Positions 31,161-39,841 of a DNA stretch of 40,506 nt are shown here, one piece after another. The translations under genes were made by a program, and so were the position numbers. The stretch comes from Acidimicrobiia bacterium (GTDB lineage Bacteria; Actinomycetota; Acidimicrobiia; Acidimicrobiales; CATQHL01), in the NCBI GenBank assembly GCA_009840735.1, contig VXNF01000083.1, positions 74,040-114,545 on the forward strand, written 5' to 3'. The notes beneath the pieces were generated by a model that was not told the DNA's origin, made no database searches, and saw only the letters and a list, made by a program, of their open reading frames with translations. Numbering within the stretch: the stretch's first letter is position 1; every line of letters starts with the position of its first letter.

Positions 31161-32144
31161 TCAGCCGCGGGGCAGGAAGCCCATCGCCTCCCGGACCCGC
31201 GCCATAGTGGCGGCGGCCACGTCGCCTGCGGTCTTCGCCCCGGCGGCGAGCGCCCGCTGCGTCTCGGCGGGGTCGGCGCAGAGTTCGTCGAAACGCCGCC
31301 GGATGGGCGCCAGCAACTCCACCACCGCCTCGGCGCAGTCGTTCTTCAGCGGACCGTAGCGGTCGTAGGCGGCGGCCACCTCTTGGGGTGTGCGCCCGGT
31401 GGCGGCGCCGAGGATCTCCAACAGGTTCGACACCCCCGGCTTGGCGTCGCGGTCGAAGCGCACCTCGGCCTCGCTGTCGGTCACCGCCCGGCGGATCTTG
31501 CGGCGCACCGCCTCCGGTCCCTCCAGCAGCCCGATGGTGCCGGGCGCCTCGCCCGCCGACTTCGACATCTTGCGGGTGGGTTCCTGCAGGTCCATCACCC
31601 GGGCGCCCGCGGGCGGGATGCGATGGGCGGGCACCGCCAGCACTTCGCCGTAGCGGGCGTTGAAGCGTTGGGCAATGTCGCGGGTCAACTCGACGTGCTG
31701 GCGCTGATCGTCGCCCACGGGCACCACGTCGGTGTCGTACAGCAAGATGTCGGCGGCCTGCAGCACGGGATAGGTGAACAGTCCCGCTGAGACGAAATCC
31801 ACGTCGGCGGACTTGTCCTTGAACTGATGCATGCGCCGCAGCTCGCCGAAGCCGGTCGTGCATTCCAGCACCCAGGCCAGCTGCGTGTGCTCACCGACGT
31901 GGCTCTGGACGAACAGCACGCAGACCTCGGGGTCGAGGCCGGCGGCCATGAGCATCTGCGCCAGCCGCAGCGTGGCGGCCCGCAGTTCCCCCGGATCCTG
32001 GGGCGCGGTGACCGCGTGCAAATCCACGATGGGGTGGAACGACTCGTGGGAGTGCTGGTCGGCCACCCAGTTCTGCAGGGCGCCCAGCAGGTTGCCCAAG
32101 TGAACGTCGCCGCTGGGCTGGATTCCCGAGAGGACGCGCGGCAC
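31161..32144 (-). CDS. trpS: Tryptophanyl-tRNA synthetase
   Basis: 327 residues from GTG 32144. Class I motifs are present: the HIGH-type PSGDVHLGNLLGALQNW near the start and the KMSKS loop RKMSKSAGE. Also typical are GLFTYPVLQAADILLY and DDQRQHVELTRDIAQRFN. It charges tRNA-Trp. Length is normal for bacterial TrpRS. The start is supported by TAGCCT six bases upstream. It is convergent with xerD, with 11 bases between the stops. Confidence 0.96.
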   Translation of the reverse strand: MPRVLSGIQPSGDVHLGNLLGALQNWVADQHSHESFHPIVDLHAVTAPQDPGELRAATLRLAQMLMAAGLDPEVCVLFVQSHVGEHTQLAWVLECTTGFGELRRMHQFKDKSADVDFVSAGLFTYPVLQAADILLYDTDVVPVGDDQRQHVELTRDIAQRFNARYGEVLAVPAHRIPPAGARVMDLQEPTRKMSKSAGEAPGTIGLLEGPEAVRRKIRRAVTDSEAEVRFDRDAKPGVSNLLEILGAATGRTPQEVAAAYDRYGPLKNDCAEAVVELLAPIRRRFDELCADPAETQRALAAGAKTAGDVAAATMARVREAMGFLPRG

Positions 32145-32150
32145 GTCCGC

Positions 32151-32156
32151 AGGCTA
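32151..32156 (-). promoter_or_regulatory. Leaderless-type -10 box for trpS
   Basis: TAGCCT on the minus strand, six bases before GTG 32144. Confidence 0.5.
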
Positions 32157-32207
32157 ACCCTGTGGCCGGCTTGGATGGCTACCCACACGCCCCGGCGCTC
32201 TCGGCTT

Positions 32208-32255
32208 CGGCCCGATTCGCGGCCCGATTCGCCGCCCGTGACGCCGGTGACGCCG
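32208..32255. repeat. Short tandem repeats in the trpS-scpA divergent gap
   Basis: A 12-base unit CGGCCCGATTCG starts at 32208 and again at 32220, and GTGACGCCG occurs twice at 32238-32255. They lie between the two divergent starts and may be chance features of GC-rich DNA or weak protein sites. Confidence 0.6.
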
Positions 32256-32288
32256 GCGCCGATCCCCGGTCCCGAGAGCGGCGGGATC

Positions 32289-32294
32289 TATGCT
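32289..32294 (+). promoter_or_regulatory. Leaderless-type -10 box for scpA
   Basis: TATGCT, six bases before GTG 32301. Confidence 0.5.
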
Positions 32295-32300
32295 TCGAGT

Positions 32301-33071
32301 GTGGCTGTGATGGTGCGCACCGCGAACTTCGAGGGACCCCTCGAGCTGCTGATGCACCTCGTGGCGCGCCGCGAGATCGATGTGTGCGACATCCCGTTGG
32401 CGGAGCTCGTGGAGGAATACCTGACCGAGATCGCCCGCCTCGAGGCGCTCGACTTGGAGTCTGCCAGCGAGTTCCTGCTCACCGCGGCCGTCCTGGTGAA
32501 TCTGAAGAGCCGCAGACTGCTGCCCGAGCCCAGCCTCGACGGCGCCGAGGAGGATGCCGACCCGCTCGAGGGCCGCGACCGCCTGCTGGCGCGCATGCTG
32601 GAGTGCGAGACCTTCGGTAGGGCTGGCGCCGCCCTGGAGCGTCTGGCTGCGACGGCCTCGCTGTCGGCGCCGCGCACCGTCGGTCCCGAGGCGCGCTATC
32701 TCGACCTGCTGCCGGATTTGCTGGACGGCGTGGCGCCGGAGGACGTGGCCGCAGCCTGTATGCGGGCACTGCAGGCCGACGAGGCCCCCGCCGTGGACCT
32801 CTCGCACATGGCCGCCGACACGTTGCAGGTGAGCGACGTGGTTGCCGACTTGGCGATGCGGCTGCCGTTGCACCGCCGCACCACCTTCGGCGAGCTGACG
32901 CGGGCATTGGCCGGCCGGCGCGAGGTGGTCGTTCACTTCCTGGCCCTGCTGGAGCTCTTCAAGCAGAACATGGTGGAACTCCACCAGGACGGCGCCCTCG
33001 GGCGCATTGTGGTGACTTGGCGCGAGGAGGCGACGACGCCTGCGGTTGCCGCCCTCGAACCGGTGGCCTGA
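32301..33071 (+). CDS. scpA: Segregation and condensation protein A
   Basis: 256 residues from GTG 32301, picked from a cluster of GTG and ATG codons because of the TATGCT box. The frame is open far upstream, but that part lies antisense to trpS. It is a kleisin family protein: the N-terminal NFEGPLELLMHLVARREIDV and IPLAELVEEYL motifs bind SMC, and the winged C-terminal part (TFGELTRALAGRREVVVHFLALLELFKQ) is typical. It bridges the SMC heads in chromosome condensation. Its stop overlaps the scpB start by one base. Confidence 0.94.
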   Translation: MAVMVRTANFEGPLELLMHLVARREIDVCDIPLAELVEEYLTEIARLEALDLESASEFLLTAAVLVNLKSRRLLPEPSLDGAEEDADPLEGRDRLLARMLECETFGRAGAALERLAATASLSAPRTVGPEARYLDLLPDLLDGVAPEDVAAACMRALQADEAPAVDLSHMAADTLQVSDVVADLAMRLPLHRRTTFGELTRALAGRREVVVHFLALLELFKQNMVELHQDGALGRIVVTWREEATTPAVAALEPVA

Positions 33072-33745
33072 TGGACGCCGAGCGCCGCCGGGCGCTGGAA
33101 GCGGTCCTCATGGTCACGACCGAACCGGTTGCGCCGCAGCTGCTAGCGCAGCTACTGGAGATCTCCGTCGCCGCCGTGGAAGCCGCCCTGGCCGACCTGG
33201 CCGGGTCGTGCGACGGACGCGGCTTCGTGCTGGAGCGGGTCGCCGGCGGGTACCGGTTCGCCAGCCACCCCGACTGCGCCCCGTACGTGGAGCGTTTCGT
33301 GCTCGGTGCCGAGCCGGTCCGGCTGTCGGGCGCCGCGCTGGAGACCCTCGGCATCATCGCCTACCGCCAGCCGGTCTCGCGGGCGCAGATCGCCGCGGTC
33401 CGCGGGGTGAACGTGGACGGCGTGGTGCGCACGCTGCAACGGCGCGGCCTCATCGCTGAGGTGGCCCGCGACCCCGGCCCGGGCAACGCGGTGCTCCTCG
33501 GCACCACCGGTCTGTTCCTGGAGAGCCTGGGTTTGGACTCCCTCGCCGACCTGCCGCCGCTGGGGGAATTCGTGCCCGAAGCCGAGGTGGCCGAGACATT
33601 CGACGCCTCGTTGCGCAGCGGCCAGCGGCCCCGGCGCGGCCCGTCTGCCAAGGACGCAACGCCGCTGCCGGAGCAGGAGGCGCTGGAGTTGGGGGACCCC
33701 GAGCGCCGGGGACCGCAGCAGTCGAGCCCCGAACGTCCCGCGTGA
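33071..33745 (+). CDS. scpB: Segregation and condensation protein B
   Basis: 224 residues from ATG 33071, which shares its A with the scpA stop (TGATG). Two winged-helix domains are seen: RRALEAVLMVTTEPVAPQLL and the conserved ALETLGIIAYRQPVSRAQI followed by RGVNVDGVVRTLQRRGLI. It forms a dimer that binds ScpA-SMC. The C-terminal 40 residues are a Pro/Glu-rich tail, variable in the family. Confidence 0.95.
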   Translation: MDAERRRALEAVLMVTTEPVAPQLLAQLLEISVAAVEAALADLAGSCDGRGFVLERVAGGYRFASHPDCAPYVERFVLGAEPVRLSGAALETLGIIAYRQPVSRAQIAAVRGVNVDGVVRTLQRRGLIAEVARDPGPGNAVLLGTTGLFLESLGLDSLADLPPLGEFVPEAEVAETFDASLRSGQRPRRGPSAKDATPLPEQEALELGDPERRGPQQSSPERPA

Positions 33746-34512
33746 GCGACCCCGGGCCACCGGGGAGCGGCGAACGGCTGCAGAAGGTCCTAGCGGCGGC
33801 GGGTGTTGCCAGTCGCCGCCGCGTCGAGGAGATGGTGCAGCAGGGGCGAATCCGCGTCAACGGCCAGCCGGCGCGCCTCGGGCAGCGAGTGCGGCCCGAC
33901 GCCGACGTGGTGGAGGTGGACGGGGCAGTGGTCGGTCTGCGCAGCGATCTGGTCCACTATCTGCTGAACAAGCCCGCCGGGGTCGTGAGCACCGCCTCAG
34001 ATCCCCAGGGGCGCCCGACGGTGCTGGACCGCCTCCCCGCGGCGCCGCGGGTCTATCCGGTGGGTCGCCTCGACCGCGACAGCGAAGGGCTGCTGCTGCT
34101 CACCAACGACGGCGACCTAGCGCGGCGGGTCATGCACCCCTCGACGCGCTGTGAGAAGGAGTACCTCGTCGCCGTGGAGGGGCGTCTCAGCGCCGGCGCC
34201 CTGCGCGCCCTGCGCACCGGGGTGGAGCTCGCCGACGGGCTCGCCGCGGCGGTGCGGGCCAGCAGCCCGCAGCGAGGCGTGCTGCGCATCGTGCTGACCG
34301 AGGGACGCAACCGCCAGGTGCGCCGCATGTGCGCCGCGGTGGGTCTCACGGTGACCCGCTTGGTCCGCACCCGCATCGGCCCGCTGCGCGACAACCGGCT
34401 GGCGCCCGGTGGGTGGCGGGAACTCACCCGAGCCGAGCTGCGGGTCTTGGAGGCATACCTCGCCGCAGAGCCGTCAGCGGCCCGAAACCGCCGCGGCCAC
34501 GCTGCGGAGTAG
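33742..34512 (+). CDS. rluB: RluB/RsuA-family pseudouridine synthase
   Basis: 256 residues from GTG 33742, overlapping the scpB stop. An S4 RNA-binding domain is at the N-terminus (RLQKVLAAAGVASRRRVEEM). The catalytic motif is GRLDRDSEGLLLLTNDG with Asp111, and the C-terminal GRNRQVRRMCAAVGLTV is conserved. It makes pseudouridine in ribosomal RNA, probably in 23S helix 89 as RluB does. The order scpA-scpB-rluB is standard in Gram-positive bacteria. Confidence 0.92.
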   Translation: MSDPGPPGSGERLQKVLAAAGVASRRRVEEMVQQGRIRVNGQPARLGQRVRPDADVVEVDGAVVGLRSDLVHYLLNKPAGVVSTASDPQGRPTVLDRLPAAPRVYPVGRLDRDSEGLLLLTNDGDLARRVMHPSTRCEKEYLVAVEGRLSAGALRALRTGVELADGLAAAVRASSPQRGVLRIVLTEGRNRQVRRMCAAVGLTVTRLVRTRIGPLRDNRLAPGGWRELTRAELRVLEAYLAAEPSAARNRRGHAAE

Positions 34513-34555
34513 ACGGGTTCCGGCCCGACCCGCCGTTGGGCGGCGGGAAGTTCAG

Positions 34556-34561
34556 TAGGAT
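34556..34561 (+). promoter_or_regulatory. Leaderless-type -10 box for aroH
   Basis: TAGGAT, 8 bases before GTG 34570. Confidence 0.5.
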
Positions 34562-34569
34562 TCACCGCC

Positions 34570-34941
34570 GTGCCTCGCCTTCTGCGAGCTCTGCGAGGAG
34601 CGGTCGCCATCACCGAGGACACCCCCGCAGAGGTGGCCACCCAGGTCGAGGCGCTGCTACGCGAGGCCTTCGCCCGCAACGGCATCGCCATCGAGGACAT
34701 CGTCAGCATCCTGTTCACCGCCACCGACGACATCCAGTCGGCTTTCCCGGCCCAGGCTGCACGGGAGCGGCTCGCTTTGGGTGATGTGCCGCTGCTGTGC
34801 GCTCGGGAATTGAACGTCCAGGGCGCGCTGCCGGGCGTGATCCGGATGCTGGCTCACTTTTACACCGAACGGGAGCGCCACGAGGTGCGCCACGTCTATC
34901 TGGGCTTGGCCAGCACGCTGCGCCCCGACCTGGACGTCTGA
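34570..34941 (+). CDS. aroH: Chorismate mutase, AroH type
   Basis: 123 residues from GTG 34570. It is the trimeric AroH fold, not the helical AroQ fold: LRALRGAVAITEDTPAEVA at the N-terminus supplies the catalytic Arg, then SILFTATDDIQSAFPAQAAR and CARELNVQGALPGVIRML. It converts chorismate to prephenate, the substrate of the next gene product. It is 6 bases upstream of tyrA, so the two form an operon. Confidence 0.94.
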   Translation: MPRLLRALRGAVAITEDTPAEVATQVEALLREAFARNGIAIEDIVSILFTATDDIQSAFPAQAARERLALGDVPLLCARELNVQGALPGVIRMLAHFYTERERHEVRHVYLGLASTLRPDLDV

Positions 34942-34947
34942 GCGCCG

Positions 34948-36033
34948 ATGGGGTTGGGAGCGGCCGTCGCCGAGGGCGGCAGCGTTCAGATTCACGGGCT
35001 CGGCCTCATCGGAGGCTCCATCGGGCTGGGGCTCCGCGCCGCGGGCTGGTGGGTGACCGGCACCGACATCGACGAGCTGCGGGCGCGCCAGGCGCTGCGT
35101 CTCGGCGCCGTCAACGAGATCGGACGGAACGCCCACGCGGATGTGACCTTCGTGGCGACCCCCGCCGCGGCTATCCCGGAGCTGGCTCGGGAAGCCCTCG
35201 AGTCCGGCGACGGCGTGGTGACCGACGTGGGCAGCGTGAAGGCGCCGATCTGCGAGTCGGTGCAGCACCCTCGCTTCGTCGGCGGGCACCCCATGGCTGG
35301 CAGCGAGCAGGCCGGCATCGCCGGGGCCCGCCCGGACATGTTCGGCGGCGCCGTGTGGGTGCTGACGCCGGGGCCCGCCACGCTGGACGAGACCTACGCG
35401 GCGGTGCGGGCGGCGGTGGCCGAACTCGGTGCCGAGGCGGTCACGATGCCGCCGGACCGCCACGACGCGCTGGTTTCGGTGGTCTCCCACGTGCCGCACC
35501 TCACCGCGGCGGTGCTGATGCGCCTCGCCGACGAGCGGACTGCCGAGCGGACCGTGCTGCAGCGCCTAGCCGCCGGGGGTTTCCGTGACATGACCCGGGT
35601 GGCCGCCGGCAGCTCCGACATTTGGCTGGACATCTGCGCCGCCAACCGGCTCGCCATCTGCGCCTCGCTGGAGCGCCTCATCGAGGCGCTGGAGGAGATG
35701 CGCGACGTGGTGCAGCGCGGCGACCGCGAGACCCTGCGCGCCCTGCTGGAGCGGGCGCGGGTGGCCCGTCTCAACTTGCCCTCGGGGATCCCCTCCGACG
35801 TCGACCTGGCCGTGCTGCGCGTGCCCGTGAAGGACCGGCCCGGCGAGGTGGCCCGCATCGCCACTCTCGCCACCGAGGTCGACGTCAACATCTACGACCT
35901 GGAGATCGCCCACTCCGCCGAGGGCGACCGCGGGGTGCTCATCATGGTGGTGGCGGCCGATCTGGCCGAACGGTTGCGGGCGGCTCTGGCAGCCGACGGG
36001 TACCAGTCCACGATGCGACTCCTGGGCATCTGA
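34948..36033 (+). CDS. tyrA: Prephenate dehydrogenase with ACT domain
   Basis: 361 residues from ATG 34948. The NAD-binding motif is IHGLGLIGGSIGLGL; the substrate region has FVGGHPMAGSEQAG and VSHVPHLTAAVL; the C-terminal ACT domain begins near RVPVKDRPGEVARIATLA. It oxidises prephenate to 4-hydroxyphenylpyruvate for tyrosine; the ACT domain probably gives tyrosine feedback. Substrate choice between prephenate and arogenate is not certain. Confidence 0.93.
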   Translation: MGLGAAVAEGGSVQIHGLGLIGGSIGLGLRAAGWWVTGTDIDELRARQALRLGAVNEIGRNAHADVTFVATPAAAIPELAREALESGDGVVTDVGSVKAPICESVQHPRFVGGHPMAGSEQAGIAGARPDMFGGAVWVLTPGPATLDETYAAVRAAVAELGAEAVTMPPDRHDALVSVVSHVPHLTAAVLMRLADERTAERTVLQRLAAGGFRDMTRVAAGSSDIWLDICAANRLAICASLERLIEALEEMRDVVQRGDRETLRALLERARVARLNLPSGIPSDVDLAVLRVPVKDRPGEVARIATLATEVDVNIYDLEIAHSAEGDRGVLIMVVAADLAERLRAALAADGYQSTMRLLGI

Positions 36034-36036
36034 GTC

Positions 36037-37329
36037 GTGCCCCCGGCGCGCCTCAGCCACGGCGGCGACGTTCTGGCGGTCTCGGGCGGCGGGCCGCTGC
36101 GGGGCGAGCTGCGGGTGCCGGGGGACAAGTCCATCTCGCACCGGGCTCTGCTGCTGGCGGCCCTGGCCGACGGGGTCTCGTCCATCTCGGGGCTGTCCGA
36201 CGGCGCCGACGTGGCGGGCACCGCCGCGGCCACAGCGGCCTTGGGGGCTTCGGTGGAGTCCGCCGGGGGGGTCGTGGTGGTGCGCGGCGGGGAGCTGCGG
36301 GTACCGCCGGGACCGATCAACGTGGGCAACTCGGGCACGACGATCCGCTTGCTGGCGGGGATCGCCGCGGGCTGTCGGTTCACGACCGTCCTGGGCGGTG
36401 ACGCCTCGGTCAACCGCCGGCCCATGGATCGCGTGGCCGAACCGCTGCGCCTCATGGGCGCCGATGTGGACGGCAGCGACGGCGGGCGCCGGGCGCCGTT
36501 GCGCATCACGGGCGGGGCGCTGCGCGGCATCACCTACCAGCCGCCGGTGGCGAGCGCCCAAGTGAAGGGCGCCGTGCTGTTGGCGGGCTTGTTCGCCGCC
36601 GGCGAGACCGTGGTGCGCGAGCCGGTTGCGACCCGTGCCCACACCGAGGAAATGCTGGCGGCCTTCGGCGCCGACGTGTGTCTCGGCGCGGGCGAAGTGG
36701 CCGTGCGGGCCTCTCGCCCGAACCCTTTCGAGTTCGCCGTGCCGGGGGACCCTTCGGCGGCGGCGTTCTGGATGGTTGGCGCGGCGCTGGTGTCCGGCAG
36801 CGCGGTCACCGTGCGCGACGTGTACTCCGGGCAGGGCCGCGACGGCTATCTGCGGGTGCTGCGGCGCATGGGCGCCGACCTCTCGGTGGCGCCCGCTGGC
36901 GAAGGGCGCGTGCATCTGACGTGCCGGTCCTCGCCGCTGCGGGGGACGACGATCACGGCCGCTGAGGTGCCCGAGTTGATCGACGAGATCCCCGTCCTGG
37001 CGGTGGCGGCGGCCGCCGCGGACGGCCCGACCCGCTTCGAGGGCGCCGGCGAGCTCCGCCACAAGGAGAGCGACCGGATGCACAGCGTGCTCGCCGGCCT
37101 CGAGGCGTGCGGCGCCTCCGCCGAGGTGGACGGTGACACGCTCGTCGTGCGCGGGCGCTCGCAGCTGCGGGGCGGGCGCATCGACGCCGCCGGCGACCAC
37201 CGGATCGCTATGGCGTTCTGCATCGCCGGCCTCGTCGCCGGCACCGAGACGGTCATCTCGGGCTGGCGTTCGGTGGCCACGAGCTATCCGGGCTTCGTCT
37301 CGGACCTCGCAAGGTGCCGAGGGGCGTGA
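36037..37329 (+). CDS. aroA: 3-phosphoshikimate 1-carboxyvinyltransferase (EPSP synthase)
   Basis: 430 residues from GTG 36037, three bases after tyrA. Motifs: PGDKSISHRALLLAALADG, GNSGTTIRLLAG, NRRPMDRVAEPLRLMGA, ELRHKESDRMHSVLAGLEA and GDHRIAMAFCIAG. It joins shikimate-3-phosphate and PEP in the shikimate pathway. The GNSGTTIRLLAG loop matches neither textbook class clearly enough to comment on inhibitor response. Its stop overlaps cmk. Confidence 0.95.
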   Translation: MPPARLSHGGDVLAVSGGGPLRGELRVPGDKSISHRALLLAALADGVSSISGLSDGADVAGTAAATAALGASVESAGGVVVVRGGELRVPPGPINVGNSGTTIRLLAGIAAGCRFTTVLGGDASVNRRPMDRVAEPLRLMGADVDGSDGGRRAPLRITGGALRGITYQPPVASAQVKGAVLLAGLFAAGETVVREPVATRAHTEEMLAAFGADVCLGAGEVAVRASRPNPFEFAVPGDPSAAAFWMVGAALVSGSAVTVRDVYSGQGRDGYLRVLRRMGADLSVAPAGEGRVHLTCRSSPLRGTTITAAEVPELIDEIPVLAVAAAAADGPTRFEGAGELRHKESDRMHSVLAGLEACGASAEVDGDTLVVRGRSQLRGGRIDAAGDHRIAMAFCIAGLVAGTETVISGWRSVATSYPGFVSDLARCRGA

Positions 37330-38009
37330 GCCGTCCGGTGCAGGTGGCGATCGACGGTCCCGGCGGCGCCGGCAAGACTTCGGTGGCGCGTGCTGTGGCG
37401 GACGCCCTGGGGGTGGAGTGCCTCGACACCGGCGCCATGTACCGAGCGGTGGCGGCGGCGGTCCTGCGGCGCGGCGTCGACCCTGCCGACGCAGAGTCGG
37501 TGGCGGCGGTGGCCCGCGAGGTGGTCGCGGACATCGAGGTGGGTGCCGAGGCAGTGCGCCTCGACGGTATAGACGTGAGCGAGGAGATCCGCGGCGCGGC
37601 GGTCACCGAGGCGGTCAGCGCCGTGGCCGCCAACCCGGCGGTGCGAGAGGTGATGGTGGCGTGCCAGCAGGTCTGGGCCGCGGCCCGAGACGGCTGCGTG
37701 ATGGAGGGCCGCGACATCACCACCGTGGTGCTGCCGGGCGCCGACGTGCGGGTCTACCTCAGCGCCGACCCGGCGGTGCGGGCGCGGCGGCGCTCCGGGG
37801 AGTCCGGGGCAGACGAGGCGGCGGTGCGCGCCGCCCTGTCGGTGCGGGACCGCCTCGACAGCACACGCCGCCACGCCCCTTTGCCGGCGCCCGATGACCT
37901 GCCGGCGGGCGTGCGGGAGATCGACACCACCCATCGCAGCGTGGCCGAAGCGGTCGGGGAGATCATGGAGATGATCGAGGCGTTGCCGGGAGGTGCCCGT
38001 GGGACCTGA
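37326..38009 (+). CDS. cmk: Cytidylate kinase
   Basis: 227 residues from GTG 37326, which overlaps the aroA stop as GTGA; GTG 37314 is also in frame. The P-loop is DGPGGAGKTSVARAVA, followed by CLDTGAMYRAVA, the CMP-binding EGRDITTVVLPGADVRVYL, and the C-terminal RRHAPLPAPDDLPAGVREID. It phosphorylates CMP and dCMP. The lid region (DPAVRARRR) is present. Confidence 0.93.
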   Translation: MSRPVQVAIDGPGGAGKTSVARAVADALGVECLDTGAMYRAVAAAVLRRGVDPADAESVAAVAREVVADIEVGAEAVRLDGIDVSEEIRGAAVTEAVSAVAANPAVREVMVACQQVWAAARDGCVMEGRDITTVVLPGADVRVYLSADPAVRARRRSGESGADEAAVRAALSVRDRLDSTRRHAPLPAPDDLPAGVREIDTTHRSVAEAVGEIMEMIEALPGGARGT

Positions 38010-38772
38010 GTCCGAGAAGCCGTTCAAGCCGGTCCCGTCTGAGGACCCGCGCCACGGCGGTGTGGCCTTCGGGGCACCGCCGAGCCGCCGGGGCGTGGCG
38101 CTCTACCACCTCCTCCGGTACGCCCTCTGGGTGGTTACGGTGCCTTACTTGCGGCTGCGCAGGCGCAACCATCGACGCATGCCCGACGGCCCGGTGATCC
38201 TGGCGCCGGCCGGCCATCGGTCGAACCTCGACACGCCCCTCGTCGGGACCATCGTGCCTCGGCGGCTGAACTACATGGCCAAGAGTTCGCTGTTCAAGAG
38301 CCCGTTCTGGACTCGATTCTTGACAGCGGTGGGCGGTTTCCCCACCGAGCGTGACCGCGTGGACCGCCGTGCGCTGCGCTGCGCTCGGGAGGTGCTGCGA
38401 CGCGGCGAGCCGCTGGTGGTGTTCCCTGAGGGTGAGCGCAAGTCGGGTCCGCGCGTGCAGCCGCTGTTCGAAGGCCCTGTCTGGCTGTCGGTGCTGAGCG
38501 GGGCGCCGATCCTTCCGCTGGGCATCGGCGGCTCCGAGCGGGCCATGCCCAAGGGGGCGCTGCTGCCGCGCTTCCGCCGGGTGCGTTTCGTGTTCGGCGA
38601 GCTGATCCCGCCGCCTGCACCCCTGGAGGGCTGGCGAACCGTCAGCGCCGCGCAGCGAGCCGAGGCAACCGCCGAGCTGCGCGAGATCCTCCAGCAGCTC
38701 TTCGACGAGGCCCAAGCCTGGGCCCGAAGCCCAAACCCGCCCCGCCAACCCACCGAAGCCGCCGAGGACTGA
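37999..38772 (+). CDS. plsC: 1-acyl-sn-glycerol-3-phosphate acyltransferase family protein
   Basis: 257 residues from GTG 37999, five bases after GGGAGG; GTG 37993 is the alternative. It overlaps the end of cmk. A membrane segment (YHLLRYALWVVTVPYL) precedes the acyltransferase blocks: HRSNLD (HX4D), GGFPTERDRVDRRALR, and VVFPEGERKSGPRVQPLF. It probably adds the second acyl chain to lysophosphatidate in phospholipid synthesis. A cmk-plsC pair is common in actinobacteria. The C-terminal tail is rich in Pro. Confidence 0.88.
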   Translation: MGPESEKPFKPVPSEDPRHGGVAFGAPPSRRGVALYHLLRYALWVVTVPYLRLRRRNHRRMPDGPVILAPAGHRSNLDTPLVGTIVPRRLNYMAKSSLFKSPFWTRFLTAVGGFPTERDRVDRRALRCAREVLRRGEPLVVFPEGERKSGPRVQPLFEGPVWLSVLSGAPILPLGIGGSERAMPKGALLPRFRRVRFVFGELIPPPAPLEGWRTVSAAQRAEATAELREILQQLFDEAQAWARSPNPPRQPTEAAED

Positions 38773-38786
38773 GCCCCCCCGCAGCG

Positions 38787-39806
38787 TCAGGTGAGGACGG
38801 AGCTTGCTTCGACTAGTCGGTCGGCGCCGATTCCGTCGGGTGGTTGGGCGCCGAGGCTGGCGGCGGCGAATCCGGTGATGACCCCCAGCAGCTCACGCAG
38901 TTGGCGGGGCGGCGGGAAGTACTCGTCCTCGGTGGTGACGCTGATCTCCTCGATGCCGCAGCGGGGCGTCAGCCGCTCGAGCACCTCGGTCACCAACTCC
39001 TCCGGCGCCGAAGCGCCGGCGGTCAGCCCAACCGTGCCGCTCAGGTCACCGGGCAGCTCGGCGGCGCCGTTGACGCGCAGCACACGCGGGCAGCCCATGT
39101 CGTTGGCGAGGCGCTCCAACGCCAGGGTGTTGGAGGAGTTCGCCGAGCCGACTATGACGAACACGTCGCACCGCTCAGCAATGGCGGCGAGGGCGGCCTG
39201 GCGGTTGGTCGTGGCGAAGCAAAGGTCGCTGCGTCCGGGGGTCCACATGTCGGGGAAGCGATCTCGTGCGGCGTCGGCCACCTCGGCCCAGTCGCGGTGG
39301 CTGAGGGTGGTCTGGGCGAGCAGGGCGACCGGCTCGGCGAAGTCCGGCAGGGCGGCCACGTCCTCGGTGGACTCCACCCGGTGGATCGCCTGCGGCGCCA
39401 CCGCCATGGTCCCGACCGCCTCCTCGTGGCCCTCATGGCCGACGTACACGATGCGGTAGCCCTTGCCGGCGCGCACCCGCACCTCGTGGTGCACCTTGGT
39501 CACGAGGGGGCACACAGAATCCACCACGTAGCCGCCGCGCTCATACGCGGCGGCCTGCACCTCCGGCGCCGAGCCGTGGGCGCTCAGCATCAGCGGGGCG
39601 CCCGGCGGCACGTCCGCCACGTCGTCCACGAAGATCACCCCGAGAGCCTCGAACTGCTCGACGACGAGCTTGTTGTGGACGATCTCGTGGTAGCAGTAGA
39701 CGGGCGGCTCGAAGGCGCTGACCATGACAGCCAGAGCCTTGATGGCCATCTCCACGCCTGCGCAGAAGCCCCGCGGCGAGGCCAGCAGGACCTTCTCCAC
39801 AGCCAT
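38787..39806 (-). CDS. ispH: 4-hydroxy-3-methylbut-2-enyl diphosphate reductase
   Basis: 339 residues from ATG 39806. The three iron-sulfur cysteines are at C15 (PRGFCAGV), C99 (DSVCPLVTKVH) and C196 (SDLCFATTNRQ). Also conserved are HEIVHN, SAHGSAPEV, GHEGHEEAVGTM and VIVGSANSSNT. It makes IPP and DMAPP in the last step of the MEP isoprenoid pathway. TAACCT lies seven bases before the start. It is convergent with plsC, 14 bases apart. Confidence 0.96.
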   Translation of the reverse strand: MAVEKVLLASPRGFCAGVEMAIKALAVMVSAFEPPVYCYHEIVHNKLVVEQFEALGVIFVDDVADVPPGAPLMLSAHGSAPEVQAAAYERGGYVVDSVCPLVTKVHHEVRVRAGKGYRIVYVGHEGHEEAVGTMAVAPQAIHRVESTEDVAALPDFAEPVALLAQTTLSHRDWAEVADAARDRFPDMWTPGRSDLCFATTNRQAALAAIAERCDVFVIVGSANSSNTLALERLANDMGCPRVLRVNGAAELPGDLSGTVGLTAGASAPEELVTEVLERLTPRCGIEEISVTTEDEYFPPPRQLRELLGVITGFAAASLGAQPPDGIGADRLVEASSVLT

Positions 39807-39813
39807 CGTTGCC

Positions 39814-39819
39814 AGGTTA
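39814..39819 (-). promoter_or_regulatory. Leaderless-type -10 box for ispH
   Basis: TAACCT on the minus strand, seven bases before ATG 39806. Confidence 0.5.
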
Positions 39820-39829
39820 CCCGCGGCAG

Positions 39830-39835
39830 TAGGAT
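39830..39835 (+). promoter_or_regulatory. Leaderless-type -10 box for the DUF512 gene
   Basis: TAGGAT, six bases before ATG 39842. The two divergent boxes share a 35-base gap. Confidence 0.5.
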
Positions 39836-39841
39836 TCTGCG

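Noticed and set aside
31827-32300. Upstream part of the scpA frame
   Set aside because: It is antisense to trpS, does not resemble ScpA, and a TATGCT box precedes the chosen GTG.
35566-37200. Minus-strand open frame of 544 codons opposite tyrA and aroA
   Set aside because: Both plus-strand genes have all family motifs; the antisense product is His/Gly/Arg-rich noise.
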